Assembly: GCA_034432375.1 (NCBI GenBank)
Contig: DAOUCA010000107.1
Span: 1 to 64,000, forward strand
DNA: 64,000 nucleotides
From: JAHBVH01 sp034432375
GTDB lineage: Bacteria; Chloroflexota; Anaerolineae; Caldilineales; Caldilineaceae
Reading direction: 5' to 3'
Shown: one piece after another, positions 42,006 through 51,126 of the stretch
How positions within the stretch are numbered: position 1 is the stretch's first letter
Layout of the letters: every line of letters begins with the position of its first letter
The notes under the pieces: model-generated
Told to the model about the DNA's origin: nothing
The model's input: only the letters and a program-made list of their open reading frames with translations
Databases searched by the model: none
Made by a program: the position numbers and the translations under genes

Positions 42006-43025
42006 TCAATAACCATCGGCAAAGGTATCGATCATCAACTTGACATCGCCCAGCGGGTAGAGAATCGGGCAGGTGGCCCCATTGTTGACATACTCGCGTA
42101 CTTTGGCTTTGACTTCAGCCGGAGTGCCGCTGGCGGTGATGCGTTGGACAAGGTCATCGGGCACGAGGTGCATCGCCTGGCGGACCTGTTCATGGGTGGC
42201 CGGCCAGCCGAGGATCGCCTGGATCTGATCGACCACGGCTTGTTTGACGCCACTGGCTTTGGCAATATGGGGCTGCTGGGCGAGATATTGGGTGAGCAAC
42301 TCACGCGAGCCATCGAGCGCGGTCTGCCGATCTTCGTGGACAGAGCAGACGATCAGTTGGGGCCGGTCAATATCAGCCAAGGTGCGTCCGGCTTTCTTGG
42401 CTCCCTTTTCTAGCCGCTCGAGCGCTTCATGGTTGTAATCGGGCGGAACACAGTAGTTGAGCACCGCGCCGTCGGCGATCTCGCCGGTCAATTCCATCAT
42501 CTGCGGACCGGTGGCCCCGATCATCATGGGGATGTTGCGCGGTTCACGCCGACCGTGGACCACATCAAGCTCGATGCCACTCACTTGGTGAAACTCCCCC
42601 TGATAGGTGACCGTTTCCATGTTGAGCAGGCGGCGCATCACTTCGATCGTCTCGCGCATGGCGGTGAGCGGTTTTCGCCGGTCGATGCCAACATTTTTGG
42701 CTAGTGGATCCCACCAGGCACCGATACCGCAGACGATGCGATCCGGTGCAAGATCATCCAGCGTGAGAAAGGTGGCGGCGAGCAGCCCAATGTTGCGGGT
42801 CCAATTGTTGATTACACCCGATCCGATTTTGATGCGCTCCGTTACCGCGGCAAAGGCCGCCATCGGTACGATGGCATCACGGACTAGACGACTTTCTGCC
42901 TGCCAGACCGCTTCAAAACCCTTTTCCTCGGCATAGCGTGCATAGCTCATGCCCTCTCGGATCGGGTGTTTATCCTGCAGATAGAGGGCGACACGGTGAT
43001 GGGCTGTTGTTTTGTCACTTGTCAT
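42006..43025 (-). CDS. Luciferase-like (LLM) flavin/F420-dependent oxidoreductase
   Basis: 339-aa TIM-barrel monooxygenase/dehydrogenase of the bacterial luciferase superfamily: EEKGFEAVWQAESRL, ERIKIGSGVINNWTRN, LLAATFLTLDDLAPDRIVCGIG, then IPMMIGATGPQMMELTGEIADGAVLNY and PAEVKAKVREYVNNGAT. Spacing resembles F420-dependent methylene-tetrahydromethanopterin reductase-like proteins, so F420 is plausible, but the cofactor cannot be fixed from sequence. Start ATG 43025 has GGAG about 6 nt upstream; the frame extends 26 codons further back, overlapping the pyk end. Same strand as pyk, 41 nt downstream of its stop. Confidence 0.88.
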   Translation of the reverse strand: MTSDKTTAHHRVALYLQDKHPIREGMSYARYAEEKGFEAVWQAESRLVRDAIVPMAAFAAVTERIKIGSGVINNWTRNIGLLAATFLTLDDLAPDRIVCGIGAWWDPLAKNVGIDRRKPLTAMRETIEVMRRLLNMETVTYQGEFHQVSGIELDVVHGRREPRNIPMMIGATGPQMMELTGEIADGAVLNYCVPPDYNHEALERLEKGAKKAGRTLADIDRPQLIVCSVHEDRQTALDGSRELLTQYLAQQPHIAKASGVKQAVVDQIQAILGWPATHEQVRQAMHLVPDDLVQRITASGTPAEVKAKVREYVNNGATCPILYPLGDVKLMIDTFADGY

Positions 43026-43066
43026 TGGCTGCTCCATTTTTCTGGTGAAGGGATGCAGATTGGGGT

Positions 43067-44845
43067 TTATAAACCGCGCGTAATCGGCATCGATTTGCGC
43101 CATTGGCTAACTTGGCCACTCGCTGTATCGAGCACTACTGGTTCCCCATCAATTAACTCGTCGATGTGGCCTTCGGCACCGATCAGCGCGGGGAGACCCA
43201 AATCCATAGCAAAGATGGCACCAGGGCTATCCAACCCCTGTTCTAGGGTAATCAGCCCGCCGGCCCGTTGCAGCAGCGAGAGGCAGGAGCGATCGACCTT
43301 TTTGACAAAGATAATATCCTGCGGACCGACTGTGTAATTGGCACCGTCGACTGGTGTCTGGACATGGACGATGCGCCCCACCACCTCGCGCTGGCCGATC
43401 CCAATGCCCTGTGCTAACACACGCTCAATCGTGCGCACCATCATCAAATTGGTCGCGCTGCGCACACTGCCAACCATGCCGGCGGTGAGAATGACCGTGT
43501 CCCCTTCGTGAACATAACCCGCCTTCTGCGCCACCCGTACAGCGTCAACGACGACTTCATCGGTATTATTAAAGCGCCGGGTGAGCAGCGGATAGATCCC
43601 CCAATGGAGACAGAGCTGCCGTTGTACCATTGGGCTGGGGGTGACGGCAATCACCGGCACGCGCGGGCGGAAGGCGGCAATCAGTTTGGCGGTGTTACCG
43701 CTTACCGTCGGCGCAATGATCGCTGCCGCCCGAATATCATGGGCTGTCTGCATAGCCGAGTGGCAGATCGCGCCCGATGCCGAAAAAATATGCGGCTCTT
43801 CGTAGACAAAGCGGTTAGGATTCTGATCGCGTACCCGCTCCGCCTCTTCGGCGATTTTGACCATCGTCCGCACCGATTGCACCGGGTAGCTCCCGCTGGC
43901 GGTTTCGCCAGAGAGCATGATCGCGTCGGTCCCGTCGAGCACGGCATTGGCCACATCGCTTGCTTCGGCCCGCGTGGGGCGCGGGTTGCGGATCATCGAA
44001 TCAAGCATCTGTGTGGCAGTAATTACCGGCTTGGCCACAACATGGCACTTGGCAATGATCATCTTCTGGACCATCGGTACTGCCTCGGGGCTCGTCTCGA
44101 TCCCAAGATCGCCACGAGCCACCATGATCGCATCGGAGGCATCGATAATTTCATCGATATTTTTGACAGCTTCGGGTTTTTCAATCTTGGAGATGATCGG
44201 GGTGGAGCGGCCAAAGCTGGTGTCGCGTTGAATCAACTCGCGCAACTCTTCGACGTCGGAGGCACGACGGACGAAGCTGAGGGCGATCCAGTCAGCCTGA
44301 TGGTCGAGGGCAAACTTGGCATCTTCCCGATCTTTGTCGGTCAGCGCACCAATGTCGAGCGAGGCGTGAGGGAGATTCATCCCTTTATTATCTTTTAAGA
44401 GCCCACCGACAATCACACGCGTATAGATTTCGGTGGCAGTTGCCCGTACGACTTCTAACTCCAACAGCCCGTCGTCAAGCAGGATAATTTCGCCCGGTTT
44501 GACATTACTTGGTAATTCTTTATATTGAATCGGCACGCGGCCTGGGCCACCAATAATTTCGTCAGTGGTTAAGATAAGCTCTGCCCCCTCGGTGAGGGTG
44601 ACGCCTTCCGGCTGCATGATGCCAACGCGCAACTTGGGCCCTTGTAAATCTGCCAAGATCGCCACCGGCTTGCCCAATTCTTCGGCCAACATACGTACAC
44701 GATCGATCGTTTCGCTGTGATATTCGTGGGTGCCGTGGCTCATGTTGAGACGGACAACATTCATACCGGCCTGGATCAGTTGTTTTAAAATAGGGATATC
44801 CCGACTGGCTGGGCCAATCGTACAGAGAATTTTTACGCGGAGCAC
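43067..44845 (-). CDS. pyk: Pyruvate kinase with extra C-terminal domain
   Basis: 592-aa glycolytic enzyme (PEP + ADP to pyruvate + ATP). The barrel shows CTIGPASR, VVRLNMSHG, LADLQGPKLRVG, ISKIEKPEAVKNIDEII (Lys/Glu active site), MVARGDLGIE, ATQMLDSMI and LSGETASGSYP. The usual C-terminal regulatory domain follows (about 360-475). An extra PEP-utiliser mobile-like domain of ~110 aa then appears (IIFVKKVDRSCLSLLQRAGG, LPALIGAEGH), as in Bacillus-type enzymes. Its TSH-type histidine motif is not apparent. Start is GTG 44845 with a textbook GGAGGAA 4-5 nt upstream. Confidence 0.97.
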   Translation of the reverse strand: MLRVKILCTIGPASRDIPILKQLIQAGMNVVRLNMSHGTHEYHSETIDRVRMLAEELGKPVAILADLQGPKLRVGIMQPEGVTLTEGAELILTTDEIIGGPGRVPIQYKELPSNVKPGEIILLDDGLLELEVVRATATEIYTRVIVGGLLKDNKGMNLPHASLDIGALTDKDREDAKFALDHQADWIALSFVRRASDVEELRELIQRDTSFGRSTPIISKIEKPEAVKNIDEIIDASDAIMVARGDLGIETSPEAVPMVQKMIIAKCHVVAKPVITATQMLDSMIRNPRPTRAEASDVANAVLDGTDAIMLSGETASGSYPVQSVRTMVKIAEEAERVRDQNPNRFVYEEPHIFSASGAICHSAMQTAHDIRAAAIIAPTVSGNTAKLIAAFRPRVPVIAVTPSPMVQRQLCLHWGIYPLLTRRFNNTDEVVVDAVRVAQKAGYVHEGDTVILTAGMVGSVRSATNLMMVRTIERVLAQGIGIGQREVVGRIVHVQTPVDGANYTVGPQDIIFVKKVDRSCLSLLQRAGGLITLEQGLDSPGAIFAMDLGLPALIGAEGHIDELIDGEPVVLDTASGQVSQWRKSMPITRGL

Positions 44846-45333
44846 AATTCCTCCTACTGGTTTGGCCGCTTACTGGTTAGAAACCATCCCCCTTATGGGG
44901 CGTGTAATGATTTCCAACTATTACATCTTTGCGGCATTACAGATGAATAAGGGGCTTATAAAAGCTATCAGGTCAGTTGTAAAACATGAATAATCAACCC
45001 GCTGTGTCAGGGCAATTGCATTAAAAACGATAGCGGTGCCTTTATCCATCTGGAGAAGATGCTACCATTTTTTACCTGAGTATACTTTCCAAGGGAAGAA
45101 AGATGCTCACTCTTGCATTGTACAGCGCAAAACGGTTAAACAAAGAGAAAAAGTAATGAAAACAGGCTTATCGTACCACAGGAGGAAAGAGAATGTGAAG
45201 TTTACTTTTGCATTTATCCGCTTTTGATCGGTAAACCAGAGGGATTACGCTATTCTCTGGTTCGATATGGCAAAAACAGCTAATAGTGTGTCAGATAAAT
45301 TCTACTAGATTAGCGCGCCCCAAGGGCTCCCGC

Positions 45334-45444
45334 GGTTGCGTAGTGCGGGGCCGTATCCGCACGTATCGAAACGGGAGTGAGCCGGTTGCCTTCTAGACGT
45401 GCTTGGTTTCGATACGGCTGCAAAAAGCCGCAGCCTACTCAACC
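45334..45444. repeat. ~110 bp palindromic element, copy 2 (family D)
   Basis: Reverse-complement match to 1346-1444, with GTGCGGGGC, CGTATCGAAACGGGAGTGA and GCTTGGTTTCGATAC shared in order. Its right arm (GCAAAAAGCCGCAGCCTACTC) is also found, degenerate, at 48744-48776. Confidence 0.78.
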
Positions 45445-45488
45445 AGCGCTAATTTGCCAAAACGGCCAATCAATTGGCCGACTAACAG

Positions 45489-45538
45489 CGAAAAGCCGCC
45501 TCAGCGGCTAGGTATGTAGCCGCTGAGGCGGCTTTTCG
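45489..45538. repeat. 22-bp perfect hairpin
   Basis: CGAAAAGCCGCCTCAGCGGC-TA (45489-45510) pairs perfectly with 45517-45538 over a 6-nt loop. The A-rich left arm and T-rich right arm give it terminator-like symmetry, but no gene ends nearby. Confidence 0.8.
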
Positions 45539-45732
45539 GGGTTAGAAGCGGGTTTCAACCCTGCAAACTTGAAATGTCAACAGAACCTAGGACACGACGG
45601 TCTAAATAGACCAATCGCTAACTTGAAGATTCTTCTGAGCAAAAAGCCACTCTGAGGAATGACAGAACCCCCGGCTTATTTACGCCGCTACGTACTAGAC
45701 GCAATCGGCGATTGCCTAAAGTGGCTAAGTCT

Positions 45733-45786
45733 TCAATAAAAGAAAACGGTCGACCGTTGCAACGGTCGACCGTTTTCTTTTATTGA
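45733..45786 (-). terminator. 54-bp perfect palindrome, likely terminator of the ParB-like gene
   Basis: 27-bp arms with no loop: TCAATAAAAGAAAACGGTCG... and its exact complement, ending CGTTTTCTTTTATTGA. It lies 69 nt past the stop at 45855 on the minus strand. The A/T-rich ends give T-tracts in either direction. Confidence 0.7.
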
Positions 45787-45854
45787 GCGCAATCAAGTAA
45801 CCAGGTACTGCGCAGCATGCTCTAATCATTTACACATAAAAAGTAAAACACCAT

Positions 45855-46916
45855 TTATGCTAACTGCTCTTGAAGCACCGTCTGCTCTAGGTGGCGCTCA
45901 CCAGCTTCACCAACAGAAAGCTCGCCGTTTTCATAACGCTGGCGCAAGTGACGAAATTCTTCTTCACTCATGCCAAGTGGCTTGCTGTTATCCCAAATGC
46001 GATGGAAGCCCATGCGCAACCCCTGCATGGTACGTTCCAAAGGCCGCTCACTGTGAATTTCTGCAAAGGTGCTCACCGCGGTATCGGGATCAAGCGGTGC
46101 CAATCCGTAATGCCCAGCTAACCGTTCGCGGTGCAAGACTACCCACAGGTAAAGATCAGCCTCGGTCCGGTTGGGAAAGTGGGTCAACAGCCCATATTTG
46201 TGGATCGCCGCCACAACCGGCAAATAGACCGTGTCATACCAACTGAGGAGTGCTTCCTCCCAACTGACTTCACAATGGTGGCCCTGACGCGCTAATTCTA
46301 GATCGCGCAGATATTTGTGGACCTCAATGTGGTGACTCAACAGCGCATAGCGCCCTGGTTCGGTGAAGCGTACCCGATTGTCTGGACGCAATTGGTCAAG
46401 ATGGGTCTTCTCCTGAAAGTCTGCCGCTTCGGCCTTGATCAGCCACTCATCGCGCTCAAAATCACTCACCGTCAGCGGAATATCACTCTTGACCTCCGTC
46501 ACATACGCTTCGATGTGGGTTAGATCATTCGCTCGCGCCACACTGACGCGATGATTGCCATCGCGAACGAAATAGACTTCGCCAATCTTAAAGAGATCGA
46601 TGGGCGGAAAGCCCTCGAGCGCGTTCATCGCGGCATCCAGCCGGGCCCACCGTTCGGCGTTGGCACCGGCGCGCGGTAAGAAGGTGCGCGTAAAATCGCG
46701 ATAGCGACCAACACTGCCCACGATCTGATCGAGCGGCACGACTTGGATCCCGGCTTCTACCTGTTGGCGAGCGTTGAACCGTTTGGCTACTTCATCGTAG
46801 CTCACTAAATCTGTTTTTGCACTGGTTACCAAACTCAGCAGATCTTCAATTTGGGCGCTGGTTCGGCTCCGTTTATATTTTTCAAGTGCGACAATCCGTT
46901 GTTGTGATGTCGACAT
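45855..46916 (-). CDS. ParB/sulfiredoxin-fold-like protein of unknown function
   Basis: 353-aa soluble protein. Around residue 118 is VRDGNHRVSVARAND, the ParB/Srx-type DGNHR signature, preceded by FPPIDLFKIGEVYFV as in ParB N-terminal folds. The rest is a helical region rich in aromatic and His residues (LLSHHIEVHKYLRDLELARQ, AIHKYGLLTHFPNRTEADLYLW). There is no ParB-type HTH, so plasmid or chromosome partition is unlikely. A nucleotide-dependent enzyme or regulator is possible. Start ATG 46916 with AAGGAG about 7 nt upstream. A palindrome terminator follows. Confidence 0.75.
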   Translation of the reverse strand: MSTSQQRIVALEKYKRSRTSAQIEDLLSLVTSAKTDLVSYDEVAKRFNARQQVEAGIQVVPLDQIVGSVGRYRDFTRTFLPRAGANAERWARLDAAMNALEGFPPIDLFKIGEVYFVRDGNHRVSVARANDLTHIEAYVTEVKSDIPLTVSDFERDEWLIKAEAADFQEKTHLDQLRPDNRVRFTEPGRYALLSHHIEVHKYLRDLELARQGHHCEVSWEEALLSWYDTVYLPVVAAIHKYGLLTHFPNRTEADLYLWVVLHRERLAGHYGLAPLDPDTAVSTFAEIHSERPLERTMQGLRMGFHRIWDNSKPLGMSEEEFRHLRQRYENGELSVGEAGERHLEQTVLQEQLA

Positions 46917-47607
46917 ACTATACTCCTTTTTCTACTGCCTGCTCTTTTACCGCTGCTTTATCACAGATTTATTGCAACGAGACCTCCATCGGTTCGTTAC
47001 ACTCTGCGACACAATAGGCTACTCTTCATTTGAATATAGATATACTAAATGTCTATCGTAAATTCTCTGTTCCCGTCGGGCCACAACCGAATTTACAGAT
47101 CGGTTCTATGTTCAAACGAGATGGCAAAGCCGTTGTCAACGCTGGTTGGGATAGCCAACTGCACACCACCCACCAAAAAGAGTCAAGACGCTCGGGGTCA
47201 TTCGGTTGTTCCAATTCATTCATTTCTTTCAGTTCGACACTTTCGGAATTCTCCTAAACTTCCCTCTATAAGTGTCGCAGTTACACTATATCACGATGCT
47301 GTTACTCTAGAGTTACGCCACTACGAGCAATGTGAGTCTCAAGTAGGTCGCTATAAGTCACACCTGTAACGGTACATCAGTTCAAATCATATCGTACAAT
47401 TATTAAGCTGTCATCCATCAAATGGTTAACTTTATTGACGAATTCCCTCTGACATAGCTACGATGCAACCGTTTGCACCAGTATTTGTAGATCATAACAT
47501 GAAGTCTGTTGGGCGCGTTGTATCCTTCTGACCAAATATTGGGCAGAGAGATTATACAAAGTATCCAAAATGATCACGAGTGAGGCGTTGCGCCACGTTG
47601 ACGGGGT
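46917..47607. other. 691-bp intergenic region
   Basis: AT-rich spacer with no supported gene; ORFs here lack ribosome sites and conserved features. It holds one copy of a 42-bp repeat (47057-47100). Confidence 0.55.
47057..47100. repeat. 42-bp dyad repeat, copy 1 (family E)
   Basis: CGTAAATTCTCTGTTCCCGT followed by CGGGCCACAACCGAATTTACAGAT. Ends GTAAATTC/GAATTTAC are inverted. It recurs at 58692-58735 with few differences. Confidence 0.8.
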
Positions 47608-48678
47608 TTATCTATCAGATAATTCTTCGCCTGTTACAAGAATGGGGGAGACGGTAAAGGCTGTGCAGCGATCATTGCGCAGATTCATACAGTTAACCCC
47701 TTGAACCATGCCTTCTTTCGCGGGTACCTCGACAGTTTGAAAGCGTATGATTTTGCCCAACTCGGAAATGGCAAAGAGATCATCATTATCGCTGACCGCC
47801 ACGACTCCCACCAAAGTATCGGTTTTCATGGCAACTTTACCGCCGGAGCCTGGTGCTTTGTTGGCGGTAAAGCCGTTCATCAACCGAACCGTACCCTTGC
47901 CATCGTCGGTAAGCAGAAAAACGCCTCCGTCTTCCGTGGTTGCGGCGACACCCACAACATGATCGCCTGGCTCAACGCGTAGCCCGAGACAGCCACGCAC
48001 GGGTACTTGGCGTTCCGCAAAGCGAATGCCCTTGCCCTGGCGCGTAACAATGCATAGCTCATTGTTACCAGAAGTCCAACAGGCCGCGGCCGGGGCACCC
48101 CCTTCGCTGGTATTGTAGAGCATGGTACCGGGCTGTAAATTTTTGCCGAGATATTGACTCCCAATGCGCCGCACCTGCCCGCGCTCGCTGACCATGATGA
48201 GATAGGATCCGCCTTGATCCGCAATGACGAAAGCCAATGTTTCGCCAGCACGTAGGGGGAAATTTTCCAACAAGGATTGGCCTCGCCCGCGGATCTCCGT
48301 CTCGACAATCGCACTGACTTCGGCACGCAGCGCGCGACCTTGGTTCGTAACCAGGATTAGCCCGGCACTCTCATCGGCCACGACGAGAAATGCCGGCGGA
48401 TCCCCTTCTTCGCTATCCAGATCAAAGATGCCCATGCCGCCGCGGCGTTGGCGAAGATAGAGATGGCGCGGGGTCCGTTTCGCCAGCCCGGACGCACTAA
48501 TGGAGATCACATTCATTGTCGTCGGCGGTTCGCTCGGCTCCAATACGCTCTCTGCCCGTGCCGACCGTCTACTCTCTTGGGCATCCGCCTGTAAATCCGC
48601 CAACGCCTCTTCCAACGCTGCAATATAGGCAAGCACTTCTTCGGGTACATCACGTAAATCGGGACGTTCCATTGACAT
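47608..48678 (-). CDS. Stand-alone GyrA C-terminal beta-pinwheel protein
   Basis: 356-aa protein consisting of a short N-terminal coiled region (about 10-45) followed by six GyrA-type beta-pinwheel blades (VTNQGRALRAEVSAI, MVSERGQVRRIGSQYLG, LTDDGKGTVRLMNGF, ISELGKIIRFQTVEVP). A GyrA-box-like motif QRRGGMG is at 77-83 (consensus QRRGGKG). The catalytic breakage-reunion part of gyrase (Tyr, winged helix) is absent. The blades wrap DNA in gyrase and ParC, so a DNA-wrapping accessory or regulator role is plausible. Start ATG 48678 with AGGAGAG 5-6 nt upstream. It may share transcription with the upstream transglycosylase gene. Confidence 0.85.
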   Translation of the reverse strand: MSMERPDLRDVPEEVLAYIAALEEALADLQADAQESRRSARAESVLEPSEPPTTMNVISISASGLAKRTPRHLYLRQRRGGMGIFDLDSEEGDPPAFLVVADESAGLILVTNQGRALRAEVSAIVETEIRGRGQSLLENFPLRAGETLAFVIADQGGSYLIMVSERGQVRRIGSQYLGKNLQPGTMLYNTSEGGAPAAACWTSGNNELCIVTRQGKGIRFAERQVPVRGCLGLRVEPGDHVVGVAATTEDGGVFLLTDDGKGTVRLMNGFTANKAPGSGGKVAMKTDTLVGVVAVSDNDDLFAISELGKIIRFQTVEVPAKEGMVQGVNCMNLRNDRCTAFTVSPILVTGEELSDR

Positions 48679-48726
48679 GGTTCTCTCCTCTTTCGGGGTT
48701 GTTGAGCCGCAGACTTTATCCTACAT

Positions 48727-48793
48727 GGTCTACGCAATTCGCTGGTCGAGTAGGCCGCTTTTTGCCGTATCGAGACTGAGATTTACGTAGACC
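48727..48793. repeat. Dyad with degenerate family-D arm
   Basis: GGTCTACG and CGTAGACC are inverted ends. Inside, 48744-48776 (GGTCGAGTAGGCCGCTTTTT...) matches the right arm of the 45334 element. Confidence 0.6.
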
Positions 48794-48801
48794 CTATGCT
48801 G

Positions 48802-50790
48802 TTATTCTTCAGAAGGAATCGTTTCGGCCAGACGCAAAATTTCGGTTGCGTACTCTTGGCGAAGTGCAGGTAATGCTTGCCAATCTTGGCCGCTTTCCAA
48901 ATGTTGCAGTACTTTGTCAATCCCCCAGTTATAGGCGACCAGCGTCCACTCCACCTCGGGGTGACCCCGCTTGCTCAAGGTGGTGCGCAGATAGTCGAAG
49001 TACGCGGCGGCGACCAACACATTGCTATAACTATCAAACGGATCCGCAACCTCTACGGTGGGTGCCCATTCGCGCCAGGTTGCCGGGTGGATCTGCATCA
49101 ATCCCAGATCGCCCTGCGCGCCCAATGCCACAGAATCAAAGCCACTTTCGACATAGGCTTGGGCGGCCAGGACGCGCCAATTGAGATCATAGCGCCGGGC
49201 AATTTCATGAAACATGGTGGCATAGGTCATGGGTGCTGGGGTGGCCGGTGCCCCGTACCCTTCTGTGGCAGCCGTGGTCCGTTCGTCAATGGGCGCAGAT
49301 CGGAGACTTCCCGGTGCAGAGATCTGATCGACCGACAGAATGGGAATTGCTGCATTCTCCTGTGCCGCTGGTGCCGCTTCTGACCGAAGCGGTGCGCCCT
49401 GTGCGGCGGGTAACTGCAAAACAATCGGTGTGCTGCTACTTGGTGCCACGACCGGTATAGCGGCACTTTGCCCCGCACGCTGCCCTCCAATTTGGGGCAC
49501 AGCGGCTTGGATATAGGCGACAATGATCGGCGGCGGGGCAACGGCGACCTGACTTGCCGGTGGTGTAACGGCTTCTGCCTGCCGCATACCCATGCTAACG
49601 AGCAAAAGCGCCACCATGCCTGCCACGCCCATGCCGACCAGGATCATTGCCAGTAGCCCCACCAGCGAGGTTAACTGCCAGAGTCCCAACAGCGGTTTTG
49701 TGGTAACGGGTACAGCCACGGTACGGGTCCACGGTTGGTAAGGTAGCGTTTCGCTCTCGACCGCGCTGGCGATCAACTGTAGCGCGGTTGGCGCTGTCTG
49801 TAGGGCGATAACGGGCTGCTGCCGTATGCGGATTTTCAGACGAGCTCTAATGGTTTGCCCCGGGGGAATGAGCGCCGTCGCGCGTTTGCGTTGCGCTGCG
49901 TCTTGTGTGCCCTGTTGGCTGGCTTTGCTCTGCGGCAGCTCAATTGTACATGCGTACGTGGACGCCGGCTGACGCACCTGAAGCCGCACCTCCACTGGAT
50001 AGTTGCTGCGATTGGTCACGGGGATTGTAAGGGTCGCCTGCTTTTGCCAGATGCTGAGGGTTGTGTTCTTTGGCTCTATCTCTCCAATGGCGAGATTTGT
50101 GTAGGGTAAAATTGTCAAGATGGCACCGCGGCGGGTCAGCGCTGGGGGCAGGGAGGGGGGAAGTGCTGCCGCATCGTCAATACGGCGTACCACAAAAGCC
50201 AACGCGCGGTCCCCTGCCGTAGTCTGCGGCGAACGGGGTGCTCGGATTGGCACGGTAATCTGCTGCCGCGCCCCGCGCGCCAATGCAAATTGGGGCAACG
50301 GCGCACCGAGCCAGGCCTCTGTGATCCAGCCTTCGACCAAAATTTGATAGGTAGCCGTCTCTGTGCCGTTATTGAGAATCGTCAGGGCGTAACGTGCTTC
50401 CTCACCCGGCAGCACCTGGTATTGGCTCGTCTCTAGCGTGACAAGAATGGTGGGATCGAGTTGATCCGCAATCGCCATCGAAGGTCTCTGAAACATCTCT
50501 GCCGACGTGGTGTCCGCCGGAAGTCGCGCCTCAGGCCCTTCTTCTTCAGGACCTTCCTCTTCAGGCAGTTCCGCAAGCGCTACCGCCTCAATCTGTTGCT
50601 TGACAACTGTGGCCTCCCCATCAATGGCATTGCCGTCACTTTCCAATGCAGCGGCATCAACCAAATCCAGGACTTGCCAGTTTTGGAGAACCGGTAAGAC
50701 GGCGGCGCTTGGCTGTATCGAGGCTTTCGGGCGTTTCGGCGCAAACTCATTGGCCTGCGCGTCTTCTGCATTCTTTAACCAATCAGACAT
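48802..50790 (-). CDS. Membrane-bound lytic transglycosylase-like protein with Ig-like region
   Basis: 662-aa protein. Residues 1-110 are acidic and disordered. About 115-360 are two beta-sandwich (COG1470/CARDB-like) modules (YALTILNNGTETATYQILV; LTIPVTNRSNYPVEVRLQV). A single 33-residue hydrophobic stretch lies at 368-400, then a Pro/Ala-rich linker. An SLT-type transglycosylase domain follows (about 521-655): AQAYVESGFDS (catalytic Glu548), GDLGLMQIHPATW, VAYNWG. The enzyme cleaves peptidoglycan between MurNAc and GlcNAc. With no signal peptide and one span, the beta modules and the enzyme would be on opposite sides, unless the stretch forms a hairpin. Start ATG 50790; ribosome site weak. 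Confidence 0.85.
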   Translation of the reverse strand: MSDWLKNAEDAQANEFAPKRPKASIQPSAAVLPVLQNWQVLDLVDAAALESDGNAIDGEATVVKQQIEAVALAELPEEEGPEEEGPEARLPADTTSAEMFQRPSMAIADQLDPTILVTLETSQYQVLPGEEARYALTILNNGTETATYQILVEGWITEAWLGAPLPQFALARGARQQITVPIRAPRSPQTTAGDRALAFVVRRIDDAAALPPSLPPALTRRGAILTILPYTNLAIGEIEPKNTTLSIWQKQATLTIPVTNRSNYPVEVRLQVRQPASTYACTIELPQSKASQQGTQDAAQRKRATALIPPGQTIRARLKIRIRQQPVIALQTAPTALQLIASAVESETLPYQPWTRTVAVPVTTKPLLGLWQLTSLVGLLAMILVGMGVAGMVALLLVSMGMRQAEAVTPPASQVAVAPPPIIVAYIQAAVPQIGGQRAGQSAAIPVVAPSSSTPIVLQLPAAQGAPLRSEAAPAAQENAAIPILSVDQISAPGSLRSAPIDERTTAATEGYGAPATPAPMTYATMFHEIARRYDLNWRVLAAQAYVESGFDSVALGAQGDLGLMQIHPATWREWAPTVEVADPFDSYSNVLVAAAYFDYLRTTLSKRGHPEVEWTLVAYNWGIDKVLQHLESGQDWQALPALRQEYATEILRLAETIPSEE

Positions 50791-50977
50791 GGTAGTAGTG
50801 GGTTCTTTCCCTCAACAGCCGCTAAGGGGATGGGGCTATACGCCAATAATCGCAGGTAGAGCCTATTCCGAATTTCAATTGTGGTCGTAGAGAACAGGAA
50901 AATGTTGAATCGATGCTTAGTATAAAGCACTCGCGTAGGCTGTCAAATTCAACTTTAAGCCGGTGATTACGTTTCTA

Positions 50978-51058
50978 GGCACCTACTTAGCCGTCGCCTG
51001 AGCTTGTCGAAGCCCGCCGTCGCCTGAGCTTGTCGAAGGCAACGGCTAAGTAGGTGCC
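50978..51058. repeat. 81-bp palindrome with two GAGCTTGTCGAAG cores
   Basis: Perfect 17-bp ends GGCACCTACTTAGCCGT and ACGGCTAAGTAGGTGCC enclose two direct copies of GCCTGAGCTTGTCGAAG. Rest of 50791-51126 is featureless. It lies upstream of the transglycosylase and downstream of the UPF0210 gene. Confidence 0.88.
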
Positions 51059-51126
51059 TTGCTGGATTATGTGAAGAACGTTGAGGCACCAAGGCATGTC
51101 GATTACAAAAATACTATCTTCGCTCA

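Larger units (their letters stand above)
44846..45854. other. 1-kb intergenic region with three strong palindromes
   Basis: No credible gene; short ORFs here lack ribosome sites. It contains a 7-8 bp dyad ACCAGAG/CTCTGGT (45233-45263), the family-D element (45334-45444), a 22-bp hairpin (45489-45538) and a 54-bp perfect palindrome (45733-45786). The pyk promoter should lie at the left end, but I see no clear hexamers. Confidence 0.6.
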
